From assembly GCF_000380965.1 (NCBI RefSeq), contig NZ_KB905586.1, positions 1 through 49,030 on the forward strand: DNA of 49,030 nt, given 5' to 3'. The notes beneath the pieces were generated by a model. It was not told the DNA's origin, did no database searches, and saw nothing but the letters and a program-made list of their open reading frames with translations. The DNA is from Paenibacillus ginsengihumi DSM 21568. GTDB taxonomy: Bacteria > Bacillota > Bacilli > Paenibacillales > NBRC-103111. Shown here in pieces: positions 7,867-16,284 of the stretch. Each line of letters opens with the position of its first letter. Within the stretch, counting starts at the first letter, position 1. Both the position numbers and the translations under genes were made by a program.

Positions 7867-9231
7867 ATGCTAAACGAAGTATTTATGCCGAAGCTCGGCA
7901 TGACGATGGAAACCGGCACGATCATTCAATGGTTTAAAAATCCGGGAGACCCTGTCAAGCAAGGAGACATTCTCCTTGAAGTCATGACGGATAAAATCAA
8001 TATTGAAGTCGAAGCGTATCATTCCGGAGTTTTGCTGAAAAGATACTTCGAAGCCGATGCGGTAGTTCCGGTTAACCATGTCATCGGCTATATCGGCGAT
8101 CCTGGAGATACCGCACCGGATACTCCGCCGGACATTTCCGGGGGAGAAGCGTCGTCCTCGAACGAGGGGGAAGCGCAGGGCGCGTCCTCAGATCAAGCTT
8201 CCGCTGCGGAGCCGGAGAACCTGCCCAATGCAGCGACATCCGGCGAAAAGCCGCGGGCAACGCCGGCCGCGCGCAAAGCGGCCCGTGATCGCCATGTCGC
8301 GCTGCAGCAAGTAAAGGGCAGCGGCGAGCACGGCCGCATCCACCGCGCCGATGTGGAAAGTTACGTTGCCGCGGCGCAGAAGCAAGCCGCAGCGGCGGTC
8401 AGAGCGACTCCGCTCGCCCGGAAGATCGCCTCCGACCATGGCGTCGATCTCGCTCCAATAGAAGGAAGCGGGGAACGCGGCAAGGTGCTTCGTTCGGATG
8501 TGGAGCGGGCGCTTGCGGCGGCGAAAAATCAGCCGTCCAGGGACAAGCGAGTGATCAAAATGCAGGGCATGCGAAAAATCATTGCCCAGCGCATGTCACA
8601 AAGCGCCTACACGGCCCCTCACGTGACGATCACCACGACGGTAGACATGACGGCGGCCAAGGCGCTGCGTGCCGAGCTGCTGCCGGTGATCGAGAAACAG
8701 ACAGGGCTGCGCCTGTCCTTCACGGAAATGATGCTCAAGGCGGTTGCCGCTTGCCTGATGAAGCATCCGACCTTGAATGCCCGCTGGGAGAACGATGAGG
8801 TTGTATTGCAGGATGACGCGAATATCGGCTTAGCGGTGTCGGTCAAAGACGGGCTTCTGGTGCCGGTCCTGTTCGGGACGCAGCGGATGGGGCTGGCCGA
8901 GCTGGTCATGAAATCGAAGGAGCTGGCGGGCAAGGCGCGCGAGAACAGGCTGAAGCCTGAGGATTTGAGCGGCGGCTCGTTCACGGTCAGCAATCTGGGC
9001 ATGTATGCGGTAGACTCTTTTACACCGATCATTAACCAGCCGGAGGTAGCGATTCTCGGGATCGGTCAGATTCAGGAAAAGCCCGCTGTTATCGGCGGTG
9101 AGCTGAAAGTGCGTCCGATGATGACGCTCAGCCTGTCCTTCGACCATCGCGTAGTCGACGGCGCGCCTGCGGCGGCATTTTTAACAGATTTGAAGCAAGT
9201 GTTGGAGCAGCCGTATCAACTGCTGATCTGA
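7867..9231 (+). CDS. acoC: dihydrolipoamide acyltransferase E2 with two subunit-binding domains
   Basis: A 454-residue E2 core. Residues 1-76 are a lipoyl domain with the modified lysine in MTDKINIE (Lys43). A Pro/Ala/Ser-rich linker follows, then two peripheral-subunit-binding domains in tandem (about 135-172, ATPAARKAARDR; about 178-215, ATPLARKIASDHG), then the acyltransferase domain with FDHRVVDG near residue 427 (His427, Asp431). It moves the acyl group made by E1 to CoA, giving acetyl-CoA if E1 makes hydroxyethyl-TPP. Most E2 proteins have one binding domain, so the duplicate is unusual. It is in the operon, 21 bp after acoB. Confidence 0.88.
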   Translation: MLNEVFMPKLGMTMETGTIIQWFKNPGDPVKQGDILLEVMTDKINIEVEAYHSGVLLKRYFEADAVVPVNHVIGYIGDPGDTAPDTPPDISGGEASSSNEGEAQGASSDQASAAEPENLPNAATSGEKPRATPAARKAARDRHVALQQVKGSGEHGRIHRADVESYVAAAQKQAAAAVRATPLARKIASDHGVDLAPIEGSGERGKVLRSDVERALAAAKNQPSRDKRVIKMQGMRKIIAQRMSQSAYTAPHVTITTTVDMTAAKALRAELLPVIEKQTGLRLSFTEMMLKAVAACLMKHPTLNARWENDEVVLQDDANIGLAVSVKDGLLVPVLFGTQRMGLAELVMKSKELAGKARENRLKPEDLSGGSFTVSNLGMYAVDSFTPIINQPEVAILGIGQIQEKPAVIGGELKVRPMMTLSLSFDHRVVDGAPAAAFLTDLKQVLEQPYQLLI

Positions 9232-9257
9232 TCATAAACGGGCTGAGGTGAAATAAA

Positions 9258-10637
9258 GTGGATTCCTTTGATATTGCCGTGATTGGCGGAGGGCCGGGCG
9301 GATATGTGGCGGCCATTCGCGCAGCCAAGCTGGGGCGGTCGGTTGTCGTGATTGAAGGCGCGGAGCTGGGAGGAACTTGCCTAAACCGAGGCTGCATTCC
9401 TTCCAAAACATTGCTGCATTTGGCGGAAACGGCGGAAACGATCAAAAAGGCGGCAGCCTATGGAATTAAGACGGGGCCGATTGAACTGGATTGGGATGCG
9501 ATGCTGAACAGGCAGGGGCAGGTTATGAAGACGCTTCGCGGGGGCATCGACGGTCTGTTAAAGGTCAACCGAATCCGTCATATCCGCGGCTGGGGAAAAG
9601 TATTGCCGACGCGCGAGATTGAGGTAACTGCGGAATCAGGCGTCAGTAAGTTGCGGGCGGACAAGGTGATCCTGGCTACCGGCTCGAAGCCGTTTGTGCC
9701 TCCGATCGCCGGCCTGGAAGGACTTCCTTACCAGACGAGCGATACTGTTTTTCAAATGCAGCGGATACCGCAGTCGATGACGATCATTGGCGGAGGGGTG
9801 ATCGGCGCCGAGTTCGCCGCAATTTTTTCGGCCTTCGGCACGAAGGTGACGGTTGTTGAGGCTGCGGACCGCATGGTGCCTACGGAAGACGAAGCCGCTT
9901 CGCAGGCGCTCGCCAAAGCGCTCAAGCAGCGGGGCGTGGAGCTTTATACCGGCACGAAGGTGGAGCAGGTCGGATTCGGCAACGGACAGTTTACACTGAG
10001 CGCTTCTTCCGATGGCAAGACCTTCGGGCATTCCGCGGAGGAGCTGCTTGTTGCTGTGGGGCGTGTACCGAACCTCGCCGGTCTGGAGGAGCTCGGCTTG
10101 CGGATGAACGGACGCTTTGTCGATGTTAACGAACATTTGGAGACGAGTCTTGCGAATATTTACGCGATCGGCGATGTCGTCGGAGGGTACCAGCTTGCCC
10201 ATGTCGCCAGCGCCGAAGGGCTTGTTGCAGCCGCTAACGCTGCGGGAAAGCAAGAGCGGATGAATTACAAGGTCGTTCCGCGCTGTATTTATACGCATCC
10301 GGAAATCGCCAGTGTAGGGATGACCGAGAAGGAAGCCAGGCAAAGCGGCGCTGCCGTTAAGGTCCAGACCTATGCCTTGCGCGGTAACGGAAAGGCTATA
10401 TCCATGGGCGATACCGATGGGTTTGTAAAAGTCATCGCCGATGAAAAGTATGGCGAGATTTTAGGAGTAACTATGGTCGGGCCGCACGTAACCGAAATGA
10501 TTACGACCGCTTCCTCCTTCATGCATCTGGAGGGGACCGTGACGGAGTGGGCTCAGCTCATCCATCCGCATCCGACGGTTTCCGAATCGTTATATGAAGC
10601 GGTGAACGGTTGGATGGGTCTGGGCGTTAATCATTAA
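9258..10637 (+). CDS. acoL: dihydrolipoamide dehydrogenase E3
   Basis: A 459-residue flavoprotein that reoxidises the lipoyl groups of E2 with NAD. It shows the FAD-binding GGGPGGYVAA (residues 10-19), the redox disulfide GGTCLNRGCIPSK (Cys41/Cys46), a second dinucleotide fold IIGGGVIGAEFA, YAIGDVVGG, and the C-terminal catalytic HPHPTVSE. The GTG start follows TGAGGTGAAATAAA. It is the last gene of the operon, so the cluster encodes a complete dedicated complex and need not borrow E3. Confidence 0.9.
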   Translation: MDSFDIAVIGGGPGGYVAAIRAAKLGRSVVVIEGAELGGTCLNRGCIPSKTLLHLAETAETIKKAAAYGIKTGPIELDWDAMLNRQGQVMKTLRGGIDGLLKVNRIRHIRGWGKVLPTREIEVTAESGVSKLRADKVILATGSKPFVPPIAGLEGLPYQTSDTVFQMQRIPQSMTIIGGGVIGAEFAAIFSAFGTKVTVVEAADRMVPTEDEAASQALAKALKQRGVELYTGTKVEQVGFGNGQFTLSASSDGKTFGHSAEELLVAVGRVPNLAGLEELGLRMNGRFVDVNEHLETSLANIYAIGDVVGGYQLAHVASAEGLVAAANAAGKQERMNYKVVPRCIYTHPEIASVGMTEKEARQSGAAVKVQTYALRGNGKAISMGDTDGFVKVIADEKYGEILGVTMVGPHVTEMITTASSFMHLEGTVTEWAQLIHPHPTVSESLYEAVNGWMGLGVNH

Positions 10638-10649
10638 TGCGATTTAAGG

Positions 10650-10826
10650 ATGGGCCTTTCAAAGGGGAAGGCGGTTAAGCCTCACCTGAAAACAGGCGTA
10701 TGCGGAGAGCATGGCGGAGATAAACAGTCGATCTATTTCTGCCATAAGGCAGGCCTGGACTATGTCAGCTGCTCGCCTTACCGGGTGCCGCTGGCTCGGA
10801 TCGCCGTGTGGTTGACACTGATCTGA
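10650..10826 (+). pseudogene. ppdK: C-terminal relic of pyruvate phosphate dikinase
   Basis: A 58-codon frame reads KTGVCGEHGGD, then FCHKAGLDYVSCSPYRVPLAR, the extreme C-terminus of pyruvate phosphate dikinase including its catalytic cysteine loop (CGEHGGD). The remaining 800 or so residues are absent. The related loop of PTS enzyme I (CGEMAGDP, encoded at 16285) is clearly different, so this is not a copy of that gene. The -35 box of the next operon (10812-10817) lies inside this relic. Likely the scar of a deletion or of insertion of the cluster next to a dikinase gene. Confidence 0.75.
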
Positions 10827-10871
10827 TTTGTGTTTTACAATTACAAATGTAAATGATTAAGACATATGTAA
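10812..10871 (+). promoter_or_regulatory. regulated promoter of the DRL-like gene with two operators
   Basis: TTGACA (10812-10817), 18-bp spacer, TACAAT (10836-10841). A perfect TTACA-AA-TGTAA operator at 10841-10852 overlaps the -10 box, and a second site (AGACA-TA-TGTAA) is at 10860-10871, centres 19 bp apart. The arrangement matches the promoters at 5748 and 13721. Confidence 0.75.
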
Positions 10872-10943
10872 AAGCAGCGTGCTTCATTATTATGATTTTT
10901 ATTCAGTCATCATATTCCATGACAGAAACGGGGAGAATTTCAG

Positions 10944-12242
10944 ATGAGCTTAAACAAAAAGCTGTTGGAGCTGCACCGCCAGGGCGGCTTCATCCGTGTA
11001 GGATTGGTCGGAGCCGGTCAAATGGGACGCGGGATGATTTCGCAAATTGGGAGCATGAAGGGGATGCGCGTCGTGGCTACGGCCGATGTGCGCCCGGAAA
11101 ATGCCAAAAATGCTTATTTGTTCGCGGGAGTGTCGGCGGACGCGATCGTCGAGACGAGAGATCTGGAGAAGGCTGAGCGGGCGATCGAGCAGTGCCAAGT
11201 CGTCGTCACCGATGACATGCAGCTGCTGCTGGCGCTGCCGAACGTGGATGTGATCGTTGACGCTACCGGCATACCGAGTGTCGGCGCCGAAATCGCCTGG
11301 AAGGCGATTCTAAACAAGAAGCATATTGTCATGCTGAATGTTGAGACCGATGTGACCGTAGGTCCGCTGCTGAACAAGATGGCTTCCGCCGCAGGCGTCG
11401 TGTATACCGGCTCCGCCGGCGACGAGCCGGGGGCCGTCATGGAGCTGTACAACTTTGCGGATGCGATCGGGTTCGAGGTACTGGCTATCGGCAAAGGGAA
11501 AAACAACCCGCTGAACGTGCAGGCAACGCCCGATTCAGCCCGGGAGTATGCGCTTAGCGTAGGCGCGAATCCGAAGATGATCGCTTCATTCCAGGATGGT
11601 ACGAAAACGATGATCGAAATGACGGCCGTTGCCAATGCGACAGGCTTCGTGCCGGATCAACCTGGCATGCACGGCCCATCGGCGACGGTGGAAGAGCTTG
11701 CGCAAGTGCTCCGGCTCCAACAGGACGGCGGGATCTTAAGCAAAACCGGCGTAGTCGAATACGTCAACGGCGTCGCCCCTGGCGTCTTCGTTATCGTAAC
11801 CTCCAGCAAAGAAGAAGTCGTTCATGAGATGAAATATTTGAAGATGGGCCAAGGGCCGAATTTTGTGCTCTTCCGTCCGTATCATTTGTGCAGCCTGGAG
11901 ACGCCGCTTTCCGTCGCCGGAGCGTATTTCTACAACGAGCAAACGATTGCGCCCTGGAAAGGTCTTGTGGCCGAAACGGTAACGATTGCCAAGAAGGACC
12001 TCCAGCCAGGCGACCGTCTGGACGGCATCGGAGGCTTTACGGTGTACGGAAAAATTATGACCGCAGCGGAAGCGAAATCGCTGAATGCGCTGCCGATTGG
12101 ACTTGTGCAGGCACAAACGGTCACCCGCGCGATCAAAGCCGGCGAAGTCATTACGTATGACGATATCGAGCAATCGACAAGCTCTGTCATCTGGGAGCTG
12201 CGGAAGCTGCAGGATCAGGCGCTGCAAACGGGCAGTCTGTAA
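10944..12242 (+). CDS. DRL-like NAD(P)-dependent oxidoreductase with SAF domain
   Basis: A 432-residue cytosolic enzyme. A Rossmann fold opens with VGLVGAGQMGRGM (about 19-31), a middle domain contains YTGSAGDEPGAVMELY, and a C-terminal SAF domain (about 350-420) has LQPGDRLDG and VTRAIKAGEVITYDDI. This is the homoserine-dehydrogenase-like COG4091 architecture, which includes DRL of Brucella, an enzyme that interconverts 1-deoxy-D-xylulose 5-phosphate and 2-C-methyl-D-erythritol 4-phosphate. GGGGAG precedes the ATG. It shares operators with the aco-like and PTS operons. I infer a catabolic role, oxidising MEP to DXP, but other COG4091 enzymes may act on other branched sugar acids or polyols. 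Family confidence is high; the substrate is a hypothesis. Confidence 0.75.
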   Translation: MSLNKKLLELHRQGGFIRVGLVGAGQMGRGMISQIGSMKGMRVVATADVRPENAKNAYLFAGVSADAIVETRDLEKAERAIEQCQVVVTDDMQLLLALPNVDVIVDATGIPSVGAEIAWKAILNKKHIVMLNVETDVTVGPLLNKMASAAGVVYTGSAGDEPGAVMELYNFADAIGFEVLAIGKGKNNPLNVQATPDSAREYALSVGANPKMIASFQDGTKTMIEMTAVANATGFVPDQPGMHGPSATVEELAQVLRLQQDGGILSKTGVVEYVNGVAPGVFVIVTSSKEEVVHEMKYLKMGQGPNFVLFRPYHLCSLETPLSVAGAYFYNEQTIAPWKGLVAETVTIAKKDLQPGDRLDGIGGFTVYGKIMTAAEAKSLNALPIGLVQAQTVTRAIKAGEVITYDDIEQSTSSVIWELRKLQDQALQTGSL

Positions 12243-12687
12243 AATCAGGGGGCATGAGGATGCGCTCGTTACCGAGACAAGCGATGGCTTTTGCCAAAAA
12301 CATCCGCTGGCTGCAGTTGCGCTACTCTTGATCTGTGCGTTCATCGAGTTCATATCTTACGGGGGAGACTTCGGGCTCCCCTCATTTATATCATCTGTCG
12401 CCCGCATCCTTCTCGAAGGCACGGCGGCTATGGTCCTTCTTGACGTATGCTCGCGTGACAAGGCCGACGTCCTCTCCCGGGGAGCTGCGGCCGGGAAGCA
12501 TTCCGGGGTTCCACCTGTATAGCGAAGCCAATAGGCCGTGCGTTGCCGCCACCTTGCCCGAACTGTTTGTCGGGAAGGTGGATTTTGTCATCTTCATTGG
12601 CGGGATTTTTTTGAAGCCAGTATTACGCGAGATGTGATATAATTCGTCGTAAAGAAGTGAATCCAGTTCGGATGGGGTTGATCGATA
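12243..12687. other. 445-bp gap before the regulator gene
   Basis: No gene is supported. Visible elements are a GC hairpin, GGGGAG (12362-12367) with CTCCCC (12376-12381), which has no T run, and an extended -10 promoter TGATATAAT (12635-12643) without a good -35 box, probably for the regulator. No TTACA-NN-TGTAA operator is present, so the regulator gene seems not to be autoregulated by that site. Confidence 0.5.
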
Positions 12688-13656
12688 TTGATGACGGATG
12701 AGGAAAGAAAGTTTTTGCTCAAAATTAGCCGCATGTATTATTTAGACGAGCTCACCCAGGCTGAAATTGCCAAGAAGGTGGGCGTATCGAGACCGATCAT
12801 TTCCAAGGGGCTGCAGAAGGCACGGAACGAGGGACTGGTCGAAATCATCATTCATGATGAAGCAGAGCATACGATCAACCTGGAGCAGGAGATTGCAAAC
12901 GCTTTTTCACTGGTTGACGTTATTGTGGTGCCAACCGCCGAGATGCCCGCTGAGGTGGCCAAAAATGCGCTGTCCAAGGCGGCGGCTGCCTATGTTCTAA
13001 AGCAGCTGAAGGATGCGAGTATTACCAAGCTGGGCATTTCATGGGGGACAACCCTCGCCAATATAGTGAAGGAATGGCCGAACGAAGCCCATGAGCAGTT
13101 AAAAGTGATTCCCCTGATTGGCGGGATGGGCTCTAACCGCATCGAGCTTCACTCCAATCAGCTTGCTTACGAGCTGTCCAAGAAGCTGGGCTGTAACTGC
13201 GAGTCGCTGTACGCGCCAGCGATTGTAGAAACGGAGCAATTCCGCGAGCTGCTGCTGCAAACGCCGACGGTTGCCGACGTGCTGGAAGAAGCGAAAAAGA
13301 TTGATCTGGCGATCGTGGGGATCGGCAATCCTTATGTTGATTCGACGATGGAAGAGATCGGCTATATCGGCGCGGAGGAATTGAAGAGCTTGAAGGCGGC
13401 CGGGGTCGTGGGGGATATTAACTCCTGTTTTGTTTGCGAGGACGGAAGCATAGCCAAAAATACGATCAACGAACGGGTCATCGGGGTCAATGTGGACGAC
13501 TTGAAGCAGGTGGATAAAGTCATCGCCGTTGTGCAAGGAGTGCACAAGGTAGACAGCATCATAGCCACGCTTCGCGGAGGGTATGTGGATACGCTGATCA
13601 CAGACGAACAGACCGCTGCGGAACTGGTGCATAAAATAAAAGGATTGGTGAAATAA
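12688..13656 (+). CDS. SorC/DeoR-family sugar-responsive transcription regulator
   Basis: A 322-residue DNA-binding regulator. The N-terminal helix-turn-helix is LTQAEIAKKVGVSRPIISKGL (about 21-41), followed by the SorC sugar-binding domain with LGISWGTTLANIV, VIPLIGGMGS, LYAPAIVET and AIVGIGNPY, which binds phosphorylated sugars in relatives such as CggR and DeoR. TTG 12688 is 10 nt from GATGGGG; ATG 12691 is the alternative. Lying between the DRL-like gene and the PTS operon, it is the obvious candidate to bind the paired TTACA-NN-TGTAA sites. SorC proteins are typically tetrameric and use tandem operators, which fits the constant 19-bp pairing. The effector could be MEP or DXP (inference). 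Confidence 0.85.
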   Translation: MMTDEERKFLLKISRMYYLDELTQAEIAKKVGVSRPIISKGLQKARNEGLVEIIIHDEAEHTINLEQEIANAFSLVDVIVVPTAEMPAEVAKNALSKAAAAYVLKQLKDASITKLGISWGTTLANIVKEWPNEAHEQLKVIPLIGGMGSNRIELHSNQLAYELSKKLGCNCESLYAPAIVETEQFRELLLQTPTVADVLEEAKKIDLAIVGIGNPYVDSTMEEIGYIGAEELKSLKAAGVVGDINSCFVCEDGSIAKNTINERVIGVNVDDLKQVDKVIAVVQGVHKVDSIIATLRGGYVDTLITDEQTAAELVHKIKGLVK

Positions 13657-13667
13657 TACCGTTCATC

Positions 13668-13695
13668 ATGGTTGCAGCGCATGCAGCCATTTTTT
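13668..13695 (+). terminator. terminator after the SorC-family gene
   Basis: ATGGTTGCA (13668-13676), loop GCGCA, TGCAGCCAT (13682-13690), then five T. One G-T pair is in the stem. Confidence 0.8.
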
Positions 13696-13720
13696 GTTCG
13701 GCAAGCGGTCAATTTTTTTA

Positions 13721-13779
13721 TTGACACTGAAAATGAAAGCGATTTATAATACAAATGTAAACGATGATGACATTTGTAA
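13721..13779 (+). promoter_or_regulatory. regulated promoter of the glucitol-type PTS operon
   Basis: TTGACA (13721-13726), 18-bp spacer, perfect TATAAT (13745-13750). Operators ATACA-AA-TGTAA (13749-13760) and TGACA-TT-TGTAA (13768-13779) have centres 19 bp apart. Within the spacer, TGAAAGCGATTTAT (13734-13747) resembles a CcpA cre site except at its last two bases, so carbon catabolite repression is possible. Confidence 0.75.
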
Positions 13780-13805
13780 ATGAGCCGCTTAAGGGGGGAA
13801 TAAAA

Positions 13806-14183
13806 ATGCAATGGTGGAACACGGCAATCCTGTTATTTATTGTTGCGTGGTTTCTCCAAATTGCACTGAGCTACGTACAAAGCAAGCATTATCAACAAAC
13901 CGTGCGTGCGATGTCCGGTCAAGGTAGTGGTTTTTTGGGAGTCGGGGTTGCCAAAAGAAAGCTCGGAATCGGCTCAGTCGTGATACTGGTCACCGATTTG
14001 AGCGGCGTCGTCACACAGGCCAAAGAGCTGACGGGCGTAACGGTTTTCGGGAGGTTTAAGCAGGCGAGTGACTTTGTCGGAAAGACGATTCACGAATTAG
14101 AACAGTTCAATCTGGATAAATCGCGGTTCCATGCGGCGAAAAATGCCGTAGAGCAGATCAAACAACAAACACAGAATCGCTAA
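13806..14183 (+). CDS. gutM: glucitol operon activator, GutM family
   Basis: A 125-residue protein with an N-terminal membrane segment (about 6-24) followed by GQGSGFLGVGVAKRK, VVILVTDLSGVV and GRFKQASDFVGKTI, typical of GutM proteins that accompany glucitol-type PTS genes. ATG 13806 follows AAGGGGGGAA; the in-frame ATG at 13764 would sit within the operator. First gene of the PTS operon. GutM is called an activator from work on E. coli, but its mechanism is unclear and the membrane segment suggests it may act with the transporter. Confidence 0.85.
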   Translation: MQWWNTAILLFIVAWFLQIALSYVQSKHYQQTVRAMSGQGSGFLGVGVAKRKLGIGSVVILVTDLSGVVTQAKELTGVTVFGRFKQASDFVGKTIHELEQFNLDKSRFHAAKNAVEQIKQQTQNR

Positions 14184-14198
14184 CGAGGAGGAGATCAC

Positions 14199-14726
14199 AT
14201 GGATGTTCTGGTTCATTTGGCCGAAGGCTTTATCGGCATGTTCAATGAGGGCGGCAAAACATTTGTCGGATTGCTGACGGGGATTGTGCCTACTTTGATT
14301 TGCTTGATTACGGTGATCAACGCCATTATTAAATTCGTCGGCGAAGAACGAATCAATCGTTTTGCCCAAAAAACAACGAAATACGCCATTCTGCGGTACA
14401 CGGTGTTCCCTGTATTGGCGGTCTTCTTCCTGACCAACCCGATGTGCTACAGTTTTGGCAAGTTCCTGCCGGAGCGCCAGAAGCCTGCATTTTACGATTC
14501 GGCCGTCTCCTTCGTTCATCCGATCACCGGTCTGTTCCCGCATGCGAACGCTTCGGAGCTCTTCGTTTACCTCGGCATCGCCAACGGGATCACGGCGCTA
14601 GGTCTTTCGCTTGGGCCGCTGGCCATTCGCTTCTTCCTTGTGGGCGTTCTGGTCATTCTGATGCGCGGATTGGTTACGGAATGGATTACTGCAGCGATGA
14701 TGCGTAAAAAAGAATCTCAGGCTTAA
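14199..14726 (+). CDS. srlA: PTS glucitol/sorbitol-type permease IIC
   Basis: A 175-residue membrane protein with about four hydrophobic segments, and family motifs GLLTGIVPTLICLITVINA, TNPMCYSFGKFLPE and FVHPITGLFPHANASELF. It is the IIC part of the split glucitol-family permease, forming the channel with the membrane half of the IIBC protein encoded next. AACGAGGAGGAG lies just upstream. The glucitol family takes up polyols and phosphorylates them on entry; the substrate here may not be glucitol, as no sorbitol-6-phosphate dehydrogenase is nearby. Confidence 0.88.
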   Translation: MDVLVHLAEGFIGMFNEGGKTFVGLLTGIVPTLICLITVINAIIKFVGEERINRFAQKTTKYAILRYTVFPVLAVFFLTNPMCYSFGKFLPERQKPAFYDSAVSFVHPITGLFPHANASELFVYLGIANGITALGLSLGPLAIRFFLVGVLVILMRGLVTEWITAAMMRKKESQA

Positions 14727-14749
14727 TCCACAGGTAGGGGGAACTATTC

Positions 14750-15769
14750 ATGACAAAATCGGTATATCAAGCGGTAAAGGTCAACAAGGGCGCTGGCGGT
14801 TGGGGAACAGGACTTGTAATCCGGCCGGATGAAACGAAGCGGTACGTTGTTTCCGTCACCGGCGGAGGCATTCACCCCGTAGCTCAACGAATCGCCGACC
14901 TGACCGGAGCGGAAGCGGTCGATGGCTTCAACACCTCGATCGAAAGCGAGAAAATGGCGTGTGTCGTGATCGACTGCGGAGGCACAGCCCGCTGCGGCGT
15001 ATATCCCAAGATGGGCGTCATGACTATCAACATTCACCAAACCTCCCCTTCGGGTCCGCTGATGCGCTTCATTAACGAAGAGAACTTCGTATCGGGAGTC
15101 CATGAAGATTGCATTTCGCTGCTCAATGACAGCCAGGCGGCCGCAGCTCACACCAGTGCGCCCGCAGCGACCCGGTCGGTCAAGGAGATTAAAGAAGAGG
15201 CGAAAGCAAAAGCTAAGGAGATGTACAAGCAGCCTCAAAAGTCCAATTTCATCGTATCGATCGGCCGCGTGATGGGAAATGTGGTCAGCGTCTTTTACCA
15301 GGCCGGACGCGAAACGATGGAGATGGTGCTCAAAAATATTCTCCCGTTCATGGCATTTGTAAGCGCGATCATGGGGATCATTGTATTTACTGGGATTGGC
15401 GATATTATTGCCCACTTCGTTACCCCGCTGGCAGGGAATATCGGCGGACTGCTCGTTCTGTCCGTGATCTGCGCCATTCCGATTCTTTCGCCGATGCTGG
15501 GGCCGGGAGCGGTCATCGCGCAGGTTGTCGGCGTGCTTGTCGGAACGGAGATCGGCAAGGGGAATATTCCTCCGCAGCTGGCACTGCCTGCTTTGTTCGC
15601 TATCAACCCGCAGGTCGGCGCCGATTTCGTTCCCGTCGGTCTTACGTTAGGCGAAGCCAAGCCGGAAACGATTGAGGTCGGCGTGCCCGCAGTGCTGCTC
15701 TCCCGCCAGATTACAGGGCCGATCGCCGTGCTGATCGCCTATGTTTGCAGCTTTGGTCTGTATTCCTAA
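14750..15769 (+). CDS. srlE: PTS glucitol/sorbitol-type IIBC
   Basis: A 339-residue protein. The N-terminal cytoplasmic IIB domain (about 1-120) has GAGGWGTGL and [15 protein letters not shown], whose first cysteine (Cys76) is the likely phosphorylation site. A charged linker (about 140-160) leads to the C-terminal membrane half with about five hydrophobic segments and the motifs [18 protein letters not shown] and [16 protein letters not shown]. It receives phosphate from IIA and donates it to the incoming polyol. In the operon, 23 bp after srlA. Confidence 0.88.
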   Translation: MTKSVYQAVKVNKGAGGWGTGLVIRPDETKRYVVSVTGGGIHPVAQRIADLTGAEAVDGFNTSIESEKMACVVIDCGGTARCGVYPKMGVMTINIHQTSPSGPLMRFINEENFVSGVHEDCISLLNDSQAAAAHTSAPAATRSVKEIKEEAKAKAKEMYKQPQKSNFIVSIGRVMGNVVSVFYQAGRETMEMVLKNILPFMAFVSAIMGIIVFTGIGDIIAHFVTPLAGNIGGLLVLSVICAIPILSPMLGPGAVIAQVVGVLVGTEIGKGNIPPQLALPALFAINPQVGADFVPVGLTLGEAKPETIEVGVPAVLLSRQITGPIAVLIAYVCSFGLYS

Positions 15770-15800
15770 AAAGCGGTGATATTACTCGGAGGTGTTGTCG

Positions 15801-16166
15801 GTGCGAACCTTATACGAAGCTACGATTACAGAAATCGGAACGGATGTCCCTTTTATCATCGAAGAGCATGTCGTTATTTTCTTTGACGTCAGGGCGCCCA
15901 AGGAACTGCACGATGTGGCGGTTGTTCACCAGGGCGGAGCGCTGCATTCGGATATTGCGGCCGGAGATACCTTCCTGTATAACGGCACGCGTTATCGGGT
16001 CATCTTCGTCGGCGATACGGCCAACGCATCCATCCGGGATTTAGGCCACTATACTCTAAACTTTACCGGCGATACTTCGGAAACGCTTCCCGGCAGCATT
16101 TATGTCGAGAAAGCGGATGTTCCTGAACTGAAGCCCGGGGCTGTTTTTAAATTTGTTCGCGAGTAG
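15801..16166 (+). CDS. srlB: PTS glucitol/sorbitol-type IIA
   Basis: A 121-residue cytoplasmic phosphocarrier. With GTG 15801 as start (GGAGGTG ends 6 nt upstream), His43 in VVHQGG aligns with phospho-His43 of E. coli SrlB. ALHSDIAAGDTF, VGDTANASIRDLGHYTLNF and a PGSIYVE end are conserved. It passes phosphate from HPr to IIB. A 118-bp gap carrying a dispersed palindromic repeat separates it from the enzyme I gene. Confidence 0.85.
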   Translation: MRTLYEATITEIGTDVPFIIEEHVVIFFDVRAPKELHDVAVVHQGGALHSDIAAGDTFLYNGTRYRVIFVGDTANASIRDLGHYTLNFTGDTSETLPGSIYVEKADVPELKPGAVFKFVRE

Positions 16167-16175
16167 ACGAGCAGA

Positions 16176-16262
16176 GATAGATATCTATGACGAATGAATC
16201 CTCGTCATCGGTCGGCGGACCAACCGACAAATTTTCAAGTGGACGCCCATGACGGATAGATT
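16176..16262 (+). repeat. dispersed palindromic repeat, copy A
   Basis: ATGACGA (16187-16193) and TCGTCAT (16202-16208) form a small palindrome followed by CGGTCGGCG. A partial second copy follows (16230-16262, TTTTCAAG then GACGCCCATGACGG). The sequence matches copies at 33121, 44564, 45429 and 46204 (minus). Here it lies inside an operon, between srlB and ptsI. Confidence 0.65.
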
Positions 16263-16284
16263 AGGAAGTTGGAGGGAATCACCT

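Noticed and set aside
12335..12637. 100-codon frame between the DRL-like and SorC-family genes
   Set aside because: No start context, no recognised family, and it overlaps a hairpin and the approach to the regulator's promoter.
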